Source of the DNA: Acidobacteriota bacterium
GTDB lineage: Bacteria > Acidobacteriota > Terriglobia > Bryobacterales > Bryobacteraceae
Direction: 5' to 3'
Assembly: GCA_026394055.1 (NCBI GenBank)
Contig: JAPKYZ010000021.1
Location: 186,001 to 250,000, forward strand
Length of the DNA: 64,000 bases
Both the position numbers and the translations under genes were made by a program. The number at the start of each line of letters is the position of its first letter. Positions within the stretch are counted from its first letter, which is position 1. Below the pieces are notes generated by a model that saw only the letters and a program-made list of their open reading frames with translations, ran no database searches and was not told the DNA's origin. This document shows positions 33,957 to 42,618 of this stretch, in pieces.

Positions 33957-34913
33957 TTACTTTTTCTTGGGGCCCTTCAGAATCTTGACAATGGTGGCCG
34001 CGCGCTGACCCGCGGTCCAGGTCGCCTCGGCTTCGTCTTTCGAAACGCCGCTCACGCGGCACAGCAGCAGGTAGGACGGCAGGGCGTCGGGCAGGTGTTG
34101 AAATTGGGCCATCTGCACCAGGGATTCCAGGCCCCGCTCCCGGATCTTGCCGTAGAGCACCGGCTCCGGCCGCTCGGTCAGCTCCATCAGCGCGTCCACG
34201 GCGATCTTGCGGTCCGTAAACACGACGGAATTCAGCATCTCAATCATCCAGGTGGGCTCCACCTTCAGCAGCGGATTGATGGAGTGCCGCACCAGGCTGC
34301 GCACGGCCGCCTGTCGCACCGTGGGGTCGGAATCCTGCGCCGCAAACTGGAGATCGTCCACCGCCTCCGCCGTGCCCAGCAACTCACCCAGCAGTAGGGC
34401 GGCATCCGCCCGCACACTGGCCGAGTCGGCTTCCCGCACCGCCTTGCGCAGACCAGCCAGATCATCCTTGGCGGGCAACGGCAACTCAATCCCGGTCGCG
34501 GGCGGACGGAACTGGAACCCCGGAACGCCACGCTCTTCAATGCCCAGGTAGAGCACCGCGCCCGCCGGGGCGCAGCACACCGCCTCCGTGTGAGAGCGCA
34601 CAATGCCCGAGATCGCTTCCAGCTTGTCCTCAAGGTCGAGCTTGGAAGCCGGCAACGGATCGCCCACCTTCAACCCCAACGCCTTCACCACGCGATCCGC
34701 GGGAATGCGGTGCTGGCCATAGACATCAATCACCGCAATCTTCGGCGGCCCGCCAATCCGAATAGGCTGAGGCTGGGCCGAAGCCACGCCAGCCAAAATC
34801 AAGACCAACCAGGGAAAGCGATGGTGCACCCTTCCAGTGTCGCTTGAAAACCAGTGTCGCCTGAAAATCGGTGTCGCCTGAAATGACACGGGGCCGGTTG
34901 CCCGGCCCCGCAC
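33957..34913 (-). CDS. HEAT-repeat protein with POTRA-like N-terminal segment
   Basis: The 318-residue frame includes a probable signal sequence only after residue 28 (VHHRFPWLVLILAGVASAQP), so a GTG at 34829 may be the true start. After the signal comes PPKIAVIDVYGQHRIPADRVVKALGLKVGDPLP in several strands, reminiscent of the POTRA fold of BamA/TpsB proteins. HEAT-like helical repeats follow (LRKAVREADSASVRADAALLLGELL, DPTVRQAAVRSLVRHS in part). HEAT repeats serve as protein-binding scaffolds. It ends 10 bp from the converging propeller gene. Function is unknown. Confidence 0.6.
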   Translation of the reverse strand: MRGRATGPVSFQATPIFRRHWFSSDTGRVHHRFPWLVLILAGVASAQPQPIRIGGPPKIAVIDVYGQHRIPADRVVKALGLKVGDPLPASKLDLEDKLEAISGIVRSHTEAVCCAPAGAVLYLGIEERGVPGFQFRPPATGIELPLPAKDDLAGLRKAVREADSASVRADAALLLGELLGTAEAVDDLQFAAQDSDPTVRQAAVRSLVRHSINPLLKVEPTWMIEMLNSVVFTDRKIAVDALMELTERPEPVLYGKIRERGLESLVQMAQFQHLPDALPSYLLLCRVSGVSKDEAEATWTAGQRAATIVKILKGPKKK

Positions 34914-34939
34914 AGCTCCAGTTTGTCGTGACCCGCTGC

Positions 34940-36058
34940 TTACAGCGCCAAGTTAACCAGGATCAACAGCACGCTGGCCGCCGGCAGCAGCAGCAGGGCG
35001 GTCTTCAGCCGCTTGGGGTCCGTGCCACCGATGCCACCGATGATCGGCGAGCTGGCCACCAGGCCCAACCAGCCGCAAGTGATGGCGATGCCCATCGCGG
35101 TCGCTGTACCTTCCTTGAAGTTGTCACCCACCATCGCGAGCGTGGTCGGGAACACTGGCGCCATGGCGACACCGGCCAGGAATACCCAGATGCCCGCCAG
35201 CATCGGCGTCTTGGCCTGCAACATCATGTAGGTGGTGATCGCCATCACCACCGCCGCGCCCAGCGTCACCTGCTTGGCCGGAACTGAGAGCAGGATGGGC
35301 GAAACCGCCACACGGCCCAGCAGCAGGCCCAGCGCAAAGCCCAGCGACAACGCATTCAGCGCCTTCGACTCGGGAATGCCTTGCGCAACCAGGTGGCGGA
35401 CCAGCCAGTTCCAAACGCCCACTTCCGCCGCCACGTACAGGAACAACATCAACGACAGCAGCATCAGCGTCGGCGATGAGATCAGCGCCCCAAAGTCAGG
35501 CACGCTGGCCGCCGCCCCCGTCGCCGGACCCGGAATGGGAGCAATAATGTGCACCCCCAGCGTGATCGCCGACAGCACCGCCGTCAGATAGCAAAGCTTC
35601 ACCGAATCGCGATTCAGCAGGTTGGCCGAGATCAACGGCGTCGCCAAGCCACCCAGGCCAAAGAACAGATTCAGCAGGTTCAGCGTCGTCCCGCGCGCTT
35701 CCGCGTTCACGTCGCTGGCCAGCGCGTTGGCCCCAGTAACGATCACGCCGCCGCCCAAGCCCAACACCAGGATAAAGATCAAGATCTGGTTGAAGCCCTT
35801 GGCCTTCGGCAACACAAACAAGGCGATGGTGACCAGCGCCAACCCCAGCAGCAATCCGATCTTCTTGCCCTGCGTATCAATCAGCGGACCCACGCACAAC
35901 GAGGCAATCACCAACCCGATGGCCTGCGCCGTCGCGATGGTGCCGTTCTGTTTGGGCGATAAACCAAACTTCTTCGAGAGGTCAGGGAGAATGGTCCCCA
36001 GCATGGCGGCGATCATTCCGTAGACGAAGATCGCTAGAATAGCGGCGAGAATCAGCAT
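34940..36058 (-). CDS. MFS transporter
   Basis: The 372-residue protein has about twelve helices. The cytoplasmic loop between helices 2 and 3 carries GPLIDTQGKKIGLLLG, the A-motif of the major facilitator superfamily, and LGLGGGVIVTGANALASDV is typical of the sugar-porter-like FucP/NNP branch. It likely imports a sugar or related solute at the inner membrane by proton symport; no substrate is readable. Length is at the low end for MFS. It is not in an operon with its neighbours. Confidence 0.82.
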   Translation of the reverse strand: MLILAAILAIFVYGMIAAMLGTILPDLSKKFGLSPKQNGTIATAQAIGLVIASLCVGPLIDTQGKKIGLLLGLALVTIALFVLPKAKGFNQILIFILVLGLGGGVIVTGANALASDVNAEARGTTLNLLNLFFGLGGLATPLISANLLNRDSVKLCYLTAVLSAITLGVHIIAPIPGPATGAAASVPDFGALISSPTLMLLSLMLFLYVAAEVGVWNWLVRHLVAQGIPESKALNALSLGFALGLLLGRVAVSPILLSVPAKQVTLGAAVVMAITTYMMLQAKTPMLAGIWVFLAGVAMAPVFPTTLAMVGDNFKEGTATAMGIAITCGWLGLVASSPIIGGIGGTDPKRLKTALLLLPAASVLLILVNLAL

Positions 36059-36149
36059 AAGCCGATGAGGGTATCACGACGGCAGGCCGCGCGTCTCAGG
36101 CCGCCCGCCGCCATGGCCGCTGCGGCTGTCTTGCGTCACAATCGAAGGA

Positions 36150-37301
36150 GTGAATTCCTGTCCTCCAGCGTCCGGATTGCCGCCGCACATTGTGGTGGCG
36201 GGTGCGGGCATGCTGGGCGCGTCCATCGCCTACCATCTGGCCCGCCGCGGCGCGCGCGTCACCGTGCTCGAAAAGGAGCGCCCCGCCGCCGGGACCACCA
36301 GCCGCTCCTTCGCCTGGATCAACGCCACCTTCTCCAAGGAGCCCCGCGCCTACTTTGACCTGAACATGCAGGGCATCGCGCACTGGCACCGGCTGGAAGA
36401 GGAACTGGCGGGTGAACTGAAGGTCGATTGGTCCGGCTCCGTCGAATGGCACCCGCCCGGAGAGGCCGCCGAGGCGCTGCGGAAAGCCGCGCAGCGTCAT
36501 CAGGAATGGGGCCACGCGTCGGCGGCCACCGAAGGCGCGGCGGCGCAGCAGGAGCTTACCCAGCGCCTGCCCCACGTAACGCCCGGCGAAGTCCAGATTG
36601 CGGCCTATAGCAGCCAGGAGGGCGCGGTGGACGCGGTGCAAGCCGTTGCCGTGCTGCTGGACCACGCCCAGCGCTTCGGGGCACAGGTTGAGTTCCCCAG
36701 CCAGGTCACCAGCCTTCAGTTGGACCATGGCCGCGTCTGCGGCGTCGTCACCCCCAACGGCGAAGTCGCCTGTGACGCGCTGGTCGTGGCGTGCGGCATC
36801 GACACACCGGCCGTGGCGGCCATGGCGGGCGTCGCGGTGCCGCTCAAAGACGCGCCGGGAGTGCTGATCCACTCGACACCGCTGCCGCCGCTCACGGGAC
36901 CCGTCACGCTCGCGCCCAAGGCGCACTTTCGCCAGTATGCGGATGGCCGCGTAGTGGCGGGTGTCGACTTCGGCGGCTCCGAAGTGCCCGACGCCACCTT
37001 CGACTATGGCCGGGAGCTGATGGCTCGGGCCGCCGAGTACTTGCCCGCCCTGCCCGGTGCCGCACTCGCCACCGTCTCACGCGGCCAGCGCGTCATGCCC
37101 CTGGACGAATACCCCATCGTCGGCTTCGCCGCCGCCCGCCCGAATCTCTACGTGGCGGCCATGCACAGCGGCATCACGCTCGCCGCGCTGATGGGCCATT
37201 CAGCGGCCACCGAGATCCTGGAAGGCGTCCGCCTGGACTATCTCGCGCCTTACCGGCTGGAGCGGTTCCAGACCGCCGGACAGCCCGCGACGCTGTGCTA
37301 G
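36150..37301 (+). CDS. FAD-dependent oxidoreductase (DAO family)
   Basis: 383 residues with the FAD-binding signature HIVVAGAGMLGASIAYHLA at the N-terminus, VTVLEKERPAAGTTSRSFAWIN, and a C-terminal FAD contact region (YPIVGFAAARPNLYVAAMHSGITLA). The family covers glycine, sarcosine and D-amino acid oxidases/dehydrogenases. The TTSRSFAWIN stretch suits the GlyOx/DadA-like group. A GTG start directly after GAAGGA is used, since the FAD motif would be lost with later starts. The DUF1801 gene begins 9 bp downstream on the same strand. Confidence 0.82.
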   Translation: MNSCPPASGLPPHIVVAGAGMLGASIAYHLARRGARVTVLEKERPAAGTTSRSFAWINATFSKEPRAYFDLNMQGIAHWHRLEEELAGELKVDWSGSVEWHPPGEAAEALRKAAQRHQEWGHASAATEGAAAQQELTQRLPHVTPGEVQIAAYSSQEGAVDAVQAVAVLLDHAQRFGAQVEFPSQVTSLQLDHGRVCGVVTPNGEVACDALVVACGIDTPAVAAMAGVAVPLKDAPGVLIHSTPLPPLTGPVTLAPKAHFRQYADGRVVAGVDFGGSEVPDATFDYGRELMARAAEYLPALPGAALATVSRGQRVMPLDEYPIVGFAAARPNLYVAAMHSGITLAALMGHSAATEILEGVRLDYLAPYRLERFQTAGQPATLC

Positions 37302-37310
37302 ATTCACGCC

Positions 37311-37811
37311 ATGGCCTCCCGGAAGCCCACCCGCTCCATCATCTCCGCCACGACTACCCTGAGCACAGAAGCACAACTGGCCGGGATGATGGCTGAGTTC
37401 CTCCCCGCTGTGGCGGCGCTGGCCGCCCAGGCACGAAGGGTTCTGCGAGCGCGGCTACCAGGCTCCCTTGAACTGGTCTATGACAACTACAACGCGCTCG
37501 CGATCGGCTTCGCGCCTTCGCTGCGCGCCTCGGAAGTCATCCTTTCGCTGGCGCTCTATCCGCGCTGGGTCAGCCTGTTCTTTATGCAAGGCGCGGGCCT
37601 GGAGGATCCGGAGGGGAGATTGCGCGGCACAGGCTCGACGGTGCGCCATGTGGTGCTCGACACCCTGGAGACTCTCCATGACCCCGCCATCCAAAGCCTG
37701 ATCGAGCGGGCGCTCGTGTCAGCCAAAGTGCCACTCAATCCCGCGACGCCGCATCAGCTGGTCATCAAGTCCATCTCCGCCAAACAGCGGCCACGGCGGC
37801 CCGCGAACTAG
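37311..37811 (+). CDS. DUF1801 family protein
   Basis: The 166-residue product contains the DUF1801 (YdhG-like) pattern: LELVYDNYNALAIGFAPS, then SLALYPRWVSLFFMQGAGLEDPEGRLRG and STVRHVVLD. Members are small soluble proteins of unknown role, often standing next to metabolic genes. It lies 9 bp after the FAD oxidoreductase and 31 bp before the acyl-CoA synthetase, all on the plus strand, so the three could be co-transcribed. Confidence 0.75.
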   Translation: MASRKPTRSIISATTTLSTEAQLAGMMAEFLPAVAALAAQARRVLRARLPGSLELVYDNYNALAIGFAPSLRASEVILSLALYPRWVSLFFMQGAGLEDPEGRLRGTGSTVRHVVLDTLETLHDPAIQSLIERALVSAKVPLNPATPHQLVIKSISAKQRPRRPAN

Positions 37812-37842
37812 CTTCGGCGGCCCGCGATATGATGCTCTACTT

Positions 37843-39396
37843 GTGATCCGGCCCTTCTCTCCTCTCGACTTTCTCGCCCGCTCCGCCCGCGTCTACCCGG
37901 ACCGGCTGGCCCAAGTGGACGGCGCCCATCGCGTCACCTACGCCGAGTTCAACAGCCGCATCCATCGCCTCGCCTCCGCCCTACGAGCGCGCGGTGTTGA
38001 GGCCGGTGATCGAGTGGCCGTGCTGGCCCCGAACTCCGCCATGGCGCTGGAGCCCCACTACGCCGTCCCCCTAGCCGGAGCCGTGCTGGTGATGCTGAAC
38101 ACGCGCCTGGCCGCCGCGGAGCTGGTCTGGATCTTGAACCACTGCGGGGCCAAAGTGTTGCTGGCCGATCCGCAACTGGCCCCGTTGCTCGAACCCGTGC
38201 GCGCCGAAATGCCCGCCATCGAGCACTTCATCACCGGCTACGAAGCCCTGCTCGACGAAGGCACGGCCCCCTTCACCGACCCGCCACCGTTCGACGAGAA
38301 CGGCATGCTCGCGATCAACTACACCAGCGGCACCACCGGCTTCCCCAAAGGCGTCGTCTTCACCCACCGCGGCGCCTGGACCAACTCGATCGGCGAAGCG
38401 CTGGAACATGGCCTCACCTCCGAAAGCGTCTATCTCTGGACGTTGCCCTTGTTCCACTGCAACGGCTGGTGCTTCTCCTGGGCAGTCACCGCGATGGGCG
38501 GCACGCACATCCTGATGCGCCAGCCAGACCCGGCGCGCGCGGTCGAACTGATCCAGGCTGAAGGGGTGACGCACCTATGCGGAGCACCCGTCGTGGTGGC
38601 CGGCTTGGCGCAACATTGCCTCCAACGCGGCATCCACTTTGACCGGCCCCTGAAGCTGGTCACCGCCGGAGCGCCCCCAGCGCCCGCCGTCATCCGCGAT
38701 GCCGAGCAGATCGGCTTTGACATCGCGCACGTCTACGGCTTGACCGAAACCTACGGCCCGCACACCATCTGCGCCTGGCGCCCCGAATGGAACTCAGGTG
38801 ACGCCGCCGAACGCGCCCGCCGCCGTGCGCGCCAAGGCGTGCCTTACATCGTGGCCGGCACGGACCTCCGCGTGGTTGATGACGAGATGCACGATGTCCC
38901 CGCCGATAGCGAAACCATGGGCGAAGTGGTCATGCGCGGCAACAACGTCATGGAGGGTTACTACAACAACCCGGAAGCGACCGCCACGGCCTTCCGCGGC
39001 GGCTGGTTCCATTCGGGCGACCTGGCCGTGGTGCACCCGGACGGCTACCTCGAGATCCGCGACCGCGGCAAGGACATCGTCATTTCCGGCGGCGAGAACA
39101 TCTCGTCCATCGAAGTCGAAAAGGTTCTCTACGACCACCCAGCCGTACTCGAAGCCGCCATCGTCGCGGCGCCGGATGAAAAGTGGGGCGAAGTGCCGCT
39201 GGCCTTTGTCCTCCTGAAAGACGGCTGCTCAGCCACGGCGGCCGAGCTGATCGAGTTCTGCCGCAGCCGCCTATCGCACTTCAAGTGCCCCAAAGTAATC
39301 GAGTTCGGCCCACTACCCAAAACCGCCACCGGCAAGATCCGCAAAAACGAATTGCGCGACCGCGTGTGGGGCGGCCGCGCAAAACGGGTGAACTAA
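37843..39396 (+). CDS. Acyl-CoA synthetase (AMP-forming)
   Basis: Encodes 517 residues from a GTG start. ANL-superfamily motifs are complete: the P-loop YTSGTTGFPKG, VYGLTETYG (A5), HSGDLAVVHPDGYLEIRDRGKD (A7-A8) and the catalytic lysine in KTATGKIRKNE (A10). It activates a carboxylic acid to the acyl-adenylate and then the CoA thioester. The sequence has the look of medium/long-chain fatty-acyl-CoA ligases acting in beta-oxidation. No other fatty-acid genes are nearby, so the chain length is not readable. Confidence 0.88.
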   Translation: MIRPFSPLDFLARSARVYPDRLAQVDGAHRVTYAEFNSRIHRLASALRARGVEAGDRVAVLAPNSAMALEPHYAVPLAGAVLVMLNTRLAAAELVWILNHCGAKVLLADPQLAPLLEPVRAEMPAIEHFITGYEALLDEGTAPFTDPPPFDENGMLAINYTSGTTGFPKGVVFTHRGAWTNSIGEALEHGLTSESVYLWTLPLFHCNGWCFSWAVTAMGGTHILMRQPDPARAVELIQAEGVTHLCGAPVVVAGLAQHCLQRGIHFDRPLKLVTAGAPPAPAVIRDAEQIGFDIAHVYGLTETYGPHTICAWRPEWNSGDAAERARRRARQGVPYIVAGTDLRVVDDEMHDVPADSETMGEVVMRGNNVMEGYYNNPEATATAFRGGWFHSGDLAVVHPDGYLEIRDRGKDIVISGGENISSIEVEKVLYDHPAVLEAAIVAAPDEKWGEVPLAFVLLKDGCSATAAELIEFCRSRLSHFKCPKVIEFGPLPKTATGKIRKNELRDRVWGGRAKRVN

Positions 39397-39416
39397 CTGG
39401 TCTTCAGGCAGAGCGG

Positions 39417-40124
39417 CTAGCGCGCCAAATAGAGATCGCGCCCCTTCACCAAGGCAGCCATCTTGCGGTCCGCGACGCTGCGCTTCAGCATCCAGAAGCC
39501 GCAATCGGGGTGGACCCAGCCCAGGCGCCCGGGGCCGATCTGCTTTTCGATCTTCTCGATCGAACGCGCAATCTCTTCCGGGGTCTCAATGTGGTTCACC
39601 TTAACGTCCACCACACCCAGCCCGAGCACGATTTTGGGGTTGATATCCTTCAAGGCATCCAGGTCGAGATCCGGCGCCGGCCGGTGCGCCAGCTCCAGCA
39701 CCAGGTGATCGCAATGCAGTGCGCTCAAGAACTCGATCAGCCGGATCCAGCTGCCTTTCTGGATGGTCTGCCCGCCGTAGTTGCCGAAGCAGAAGTGGAC
39801 GGCGCGCTCCGTACCCGGCGAGATCGCATCCAGCACGACGTTCATCGCCCTCGCCGCCATCGGCGCATCATCGGGATTGCCCGGGATGTTGGCTTCATCC
39901 ACCTGAATGCAAGCGCAGGGCAACCCGCGGACCTGCCACGCCAGCACTTCGGCGATCGCCATCAGCATCTGTTCGAAATCCGGGTAGTGCCGGTCGTCGA
40001 GCGTCCGGGCCAGCATGTAGGGGCTGGTGACAGTGAACTTAAACGGTCCACCGGAAACACTGGCGGCCGCTTCGCAATCGGCCAGCAGATTCAGCGAGCC
40101 TTCGCCGATGGTGCTTTCGACCAC
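39417..40124 (-). pseudogene. MetE-like methionine synthase family, C-terminal part of an interrupted gene
   Basis: This 235-codon frame is in the same reading frame as the 95-codon fragment ending at 40146; only one TAG (40146-40148) separates them. The zinc ligands of cobalamin-independent methionine synthase are present: HxC in RAVHFCFGN, Glu in VLELAHRP and Cys in VHPDCGFWM. Read through, the product would be about 338 residues, the size of the short MetE-like paralogues that hold only the catalytic barrel. The start codon at 40124 (GTG) has no special support. Either a recent nonsense mutation, a sequencing error or suppression explains it. Substrate could be homocysteine or another thiol methyl acceptor. 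Confidence 0.75.
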
Positions 40125-40145
40125 GCCCGCGGCCTTGCGGCGGAA

Positions 40146-40433
40146 CTACATGGTCTGCTTGCGGGCAAAATGCTCATGATCGCTACGGCCCAGTTCGGCG
40201 CGGATGCCGGCCATGGGGCGGATGAAGTAGTCGATCATCCCGTTGGTGTCGGGGTGGTTGATGTCGAACCGGTAGAGCTCGCCGTCGGTGGGCAGGTCAA
40301 TGCCGAACTGGCGCTGGATGTCGAAGACAACGCGCGTCGCGTCCTGGCGGGCCTGCTCCGAAGGGAGCGCGGCCAGCCATTCCGGGACCGGATAGCTGCC
40401 GACGGTGGTGGTTTTGATTGCGGGTGCGGACAT
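40146..40433 (-). pseudogene. MetE-like methionine synthase family, N-terminal part of an interrupted gene
   Basis: This 95-codon frame encodes the start of the short MetE-like protein: TTTVGSYPVPEWLAALPSEQ and IDLPTDGELYRFDINHPD match the barrel beginning of the family. It ends in ARKQTM followed by TAG; after the TAG the same frame continues with FRRKAAGVVESTIGEGSL, as expected for an uninterrupted homologue. The ATG has no strong ribosome-binding site. Together with 39417-40124 it makes one gene broken by a single codon. Confidence 0.75.
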
Positions 40434-40502
40434 AAGACTGCGAGGGCCTTTCTAGTAAGTCAAGCTATCTCCGCGCCTCAGTGCGAGCGGGCGCGGAGTA
40501 CA

Positions 40503-40536
40503 GGCGGAGGCGGAACCCTTGCGGTCCGCCTCCGCC
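40503..40536 (-). terminator. Strong hairpin after the Gfo/Idh/MocA gene
   Basis: GGCGGAGGCGGA at 40503-40514 and TCCGCCTCCGCC at 40525-40536 form a perfect 12-bp stem with a 10-base loop, 25 bp past the oxidoreductase stop on the minus strand. There is no T-run, so it may be a factor-assisted terminator or a 3'-end stabiliser. It also sits upstream of the interrupted MetE-like gene. Confidence 0.5.
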
Positions 40537-40560
40537 GCGTCAGTAATTTAGATAAGTGAG

Positions 40561-41889
40561 TTAGACCTTTTCCGGCACCACATAGGGCGCGCGGTAAGGA
40601 TTTCGCGTCATCGCCTTGTTGGCTTCGGCGTCATTGATAAACTTCCGGGTCTTGTCGTCGAAGTTCAGCTTACGGCCCAGGCGGTAGGCCATGTTGGCCA
40701 GGTGGCACATAGCGGCGGCGCGAGCGCCGATCTCGATTTCGGCGTGCAGGTCTTCAATCTTGCGCGACTTCACGCCGTCAATGAAGTTCTGCATGTGGGG
40801 CACGGTATCCCAGGGGGTGCGCTGGACCGGCTCGTCCATCACCTTCTCGCTCTTCTCGCCCTTGTAGACCTGGAAGCCGCGGTGATCCACCGCCATCCAG
40901 CCATCGGAGCCATAGAAGATATCGCCAATGCAGTTGGGGTCGCCCGGCTGGCCGATGCCCGCTTCGGCATTGGTCAACAGACCGCGAACCTCAAACTGAG
41001 CCTGTACGCCGTCGCCCCAATCAAAGGTAGCCATCTGCGTGTTCGGCGTTTCCTGATCGTCCTCGTAAGCCAGCTTGCCGCCGGTGGAGATGACAGACTT
41101 GGGCAGCGTGGTCTTGCCCAGGCCCCACATCACAATGTCCATCTCGTGCACGCCCTGGTTGCCGATGTCGCCGTTGCCGGTGTCCCAGAACCAGTGCCAG
41201 TTATAGCGGAAGCGTAGCTCGTTGTAAGCGCGCATCGGGGCGGGGCCTAGGAACAGATCCCAGTTCAATCCCGCCGGCGTCGGCTCATCCGCCTTATGCC
41301 CGATCGACTTACGGCGCTTGAAGCAAAGACCCTTGGCCATATACACCTTGCCAATGACGCCTTCGCGCAACAACTGCATCGCCTTCATCTTGTGCGGCGT
41401 CGAACGCGATTGCGATCCGATCTGCACCATGCGCCCGTACTTACGCGCGGCGGCCACCATCTGGTAACCCTCAAACATGTTGTAGCTGGCCGGCTTCTCG
41501 CAATACACATCCTTGCCCGCCTGCATCGCCCAAATGGAGCCGAGCGCGTGCCAGTGGTTGGGCGTCGCAAAGCTGACCGCCTGCACTTCCTTATCCTCAA
41601 ACAGCTTTCGCATGTCGGCATAGCCCTTGGGGGTGGGGTTGGCGCCGCCCTTGGCCACCTTGGTCTGGCCGCGTTCGAGCGCCGCCTGATTGACATCGCA
41701 CAGCGCTACAATCTGGGCGCCGGGGATGTTCAGGTAGTAGTCCATGTGGTTGTTGCCACGGCCACCCAGACCGGTGACCGCCACGCCCACACGGTCATTG
41801 GCCCCCAAGATGGGGCGGGCAGCAGTAGCCAAAGCAGCAGAAGCCTGCACAAAGCGGCGGCGGGAAGTGGAGCCAGGATTGAGGTTCAT
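40561..41889 (-). CDS. Gfo/Idh/MocA family oxidoreductase with Tat signal
   Basis: The 442-residue protein starts with a twin-arginine signal (STSRRRFVQASAALATAARPIL). The NAD-binding Rossmann domain follows (GVAVTGLGGRGNNHMDYYL, IVALCDVN), with the diagnostic EKP in VYCEKPASYN and the C-terminal GFO_IDH_MocA_C/Oxidoreductase-family sheet. Family members oxidise or epimerise sugars and polyols. The exported form is typical of Acidobacteria and Planctomycetes and suggests action on extracytoplasmic glycans, probably with tightly bound cofactor loaded before export. It is monocistronic-looking, with a palindromic repeat 59 bp upstream of its start and a strong hairpin after its stop. Confidence 0.87.
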   Translation of the reverse strand: MNLNPGSTSRRRFVQASAALATAARPILGANDRVGVAVTGLGGRGNNHMDYYLNIPGAQIVALCDVNQAALERGQTKVAKGGANPTPKGYADMRKLFEDKEVQAVSFATPNHWHALGSIWAMQAGKDVYCEKPASYNMFEGYQMVAAARKYGRMVQIGSQSRSTPHKMKAMQLLREGVIGKVYMAKGLCFKRRKSIGHKADEPTPAGLNWDLFLGPAPMRAYNELRFRYNWHWFWDTGNGDIGNQGVHEMDIVMWGLGKTTLPKSVISTGGKLAYEDDQETPNTQMATFDWGDGVQAQFEVRGLLTNAEAGIGQPGDPNCIGDIFYGSDGWMAVDHRGFQVYKGEKSEKVMDEPVQRTPWDTVPHMQNFIDGVKSRKIEDLHAEIEIGARAAAMCHLANMAYRLGRKLNFDDKTRKFINDAEANKAMTRNPYRAPYVVPEKV

Positions 41890-41947
41890 ACGGTGGAAAC
41901 CGAACTGATTGTATCAATCCTGGATGGAGGCGGTGCACCGCGTCGCC

Positions 41948-42014
41948 AGCCCCATGCGTCAGCTTGGGGCTTCTTCGCGAGCATGAAAAAAGCCCCAAGC
42001 TCACGCATGGGGCT
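41948..42014. repeat. REP-like palindromic element, copy 3 (paired arms)
   Basis: Arms 41948-41972 (AGCCCCATGCGTCAGC...) and 41991-42014 (AGCCCCAAGCTCACGC...) match copies 1 and 2 except for the variable central base (C instead of A in the left arm). They are separated by 18 bp that include TTCGCGAGC. The element lies between the 3' end of the gene ending at 42039 and the start of the Gfo/Idh/MocA gene. Confidence 0.85.
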
Positions 42015-42038
42015 GATGTAGTACCAAAAATTGAAAAG

Positions 42039-42407
42039 CTATTCCGGCTCGTGGGCGGAAAACTGGGGTTGCGGGGGGTTCAGCTTGATTTCGATCGTCC
42101 GCTCTTCTTCGTCCACTTCAAAGGTCTGGCCGAAGGTTTGGTAGCCTTTGGCGATCACCTGGATGCGGATCTTACCTTGCGGGACGGTGGGGATGCGGGC
42201 GACGCCGTCCTGGTTGGTGCGGACTTCCCAGTTGGTGATGATCTTCTTGCCCAACTTCACGACCGACCTGCCCTCGATGAAGCGCACCACGACAGCGGCC
42301 CGATCAATCGGCTTGCCGCCCAACGTCTTGACGTCGATGCGGAGCCGCGTCATGGGGGCGTCGGCCAACAGGGGAAGCGACAAAAGCAGAGCTAACAAAA
42401 ACCGCAT
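42039..42407 (-). CDS. Small secreted carboxypeptidase-regulatory-like (Ig/PEGA-type) protein
   Basis: The 122-residue protein has a signal peptide (MRFLLALLLSLPLLADA). One beta-sandwich follows: LRIDVKTLGGKPIDRAAVVVRF, WEVRTNQDGVARIPTVPQGKIRIQVIAKGYQTF. This is the carboxypeptidase-regulatory-like or PEGA fold, a common add-on to cell-surface proteins. On its own it has no enzymatic role that I can see. The C-terminus is charged and short. Confidence 0.65.
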   Translation of the reverse strand: MRFLLALLLSLPLLADAPMTRLRIDVKTLGGKPIDRAAVVVRFIEGRSVVKLGKKIITNWEVRTNQDGVARIPTVPQGKIRIQVIAKGYQTFGQTFEVDEEERTIEIKLNPPQPQFSAHEPE

Positions 42408-42443
42408 GTTTTGATTATCCCAATTCGCGGCCCGTTTTTCCTA

Positions 42444-42592
42444 CGAAGCCGCCAAGACGCAAAGAATGCTCCAACGGGTGATGTCGTAGGACGCCTCGGA
42501 CCGAGCCCCGGCCTGCAGGAGGGGCCTCTCCCATCGCACCCGCACTTGTCCTTCATTTTGCTCTTCGTCTTTGCGCCTTGGCGCCTTTGCGG
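42444..42592. repeat. CGCCAAGGCGCAAAG-type repeat, copy 2
   Basis: GCCGCCAAGACGCAAAG ends at 42464 and an inverted relative, CTTTGCGCCTTGGCGCC followed by TTTGCGGG, lies at about 42568-42592. Between them are about 100 bp with no frame of interest. The cores match those at 27174-27228. It fills most of the 211-bp gap between two minus-strand genes. Confidence 0.6.
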
Positions 42593-42618
42593 GACCATCA
42601 ACGTCCGCCCATGCAGGC

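Noticed and set aside
39417-40433. Pyrrolysine insertion at the TAG
   Set aside because: Known Pyl proteins are methylamine methyltransferases of other families, and no pyl genes or suppressor tRNA are in the window; kept only as a test in the finding.
39183-40559. A 458-codon plus-strand frame opposite the MetE-like gene
   Set aside because: It covers the antisense of a recognised family, has no domain and no start context.
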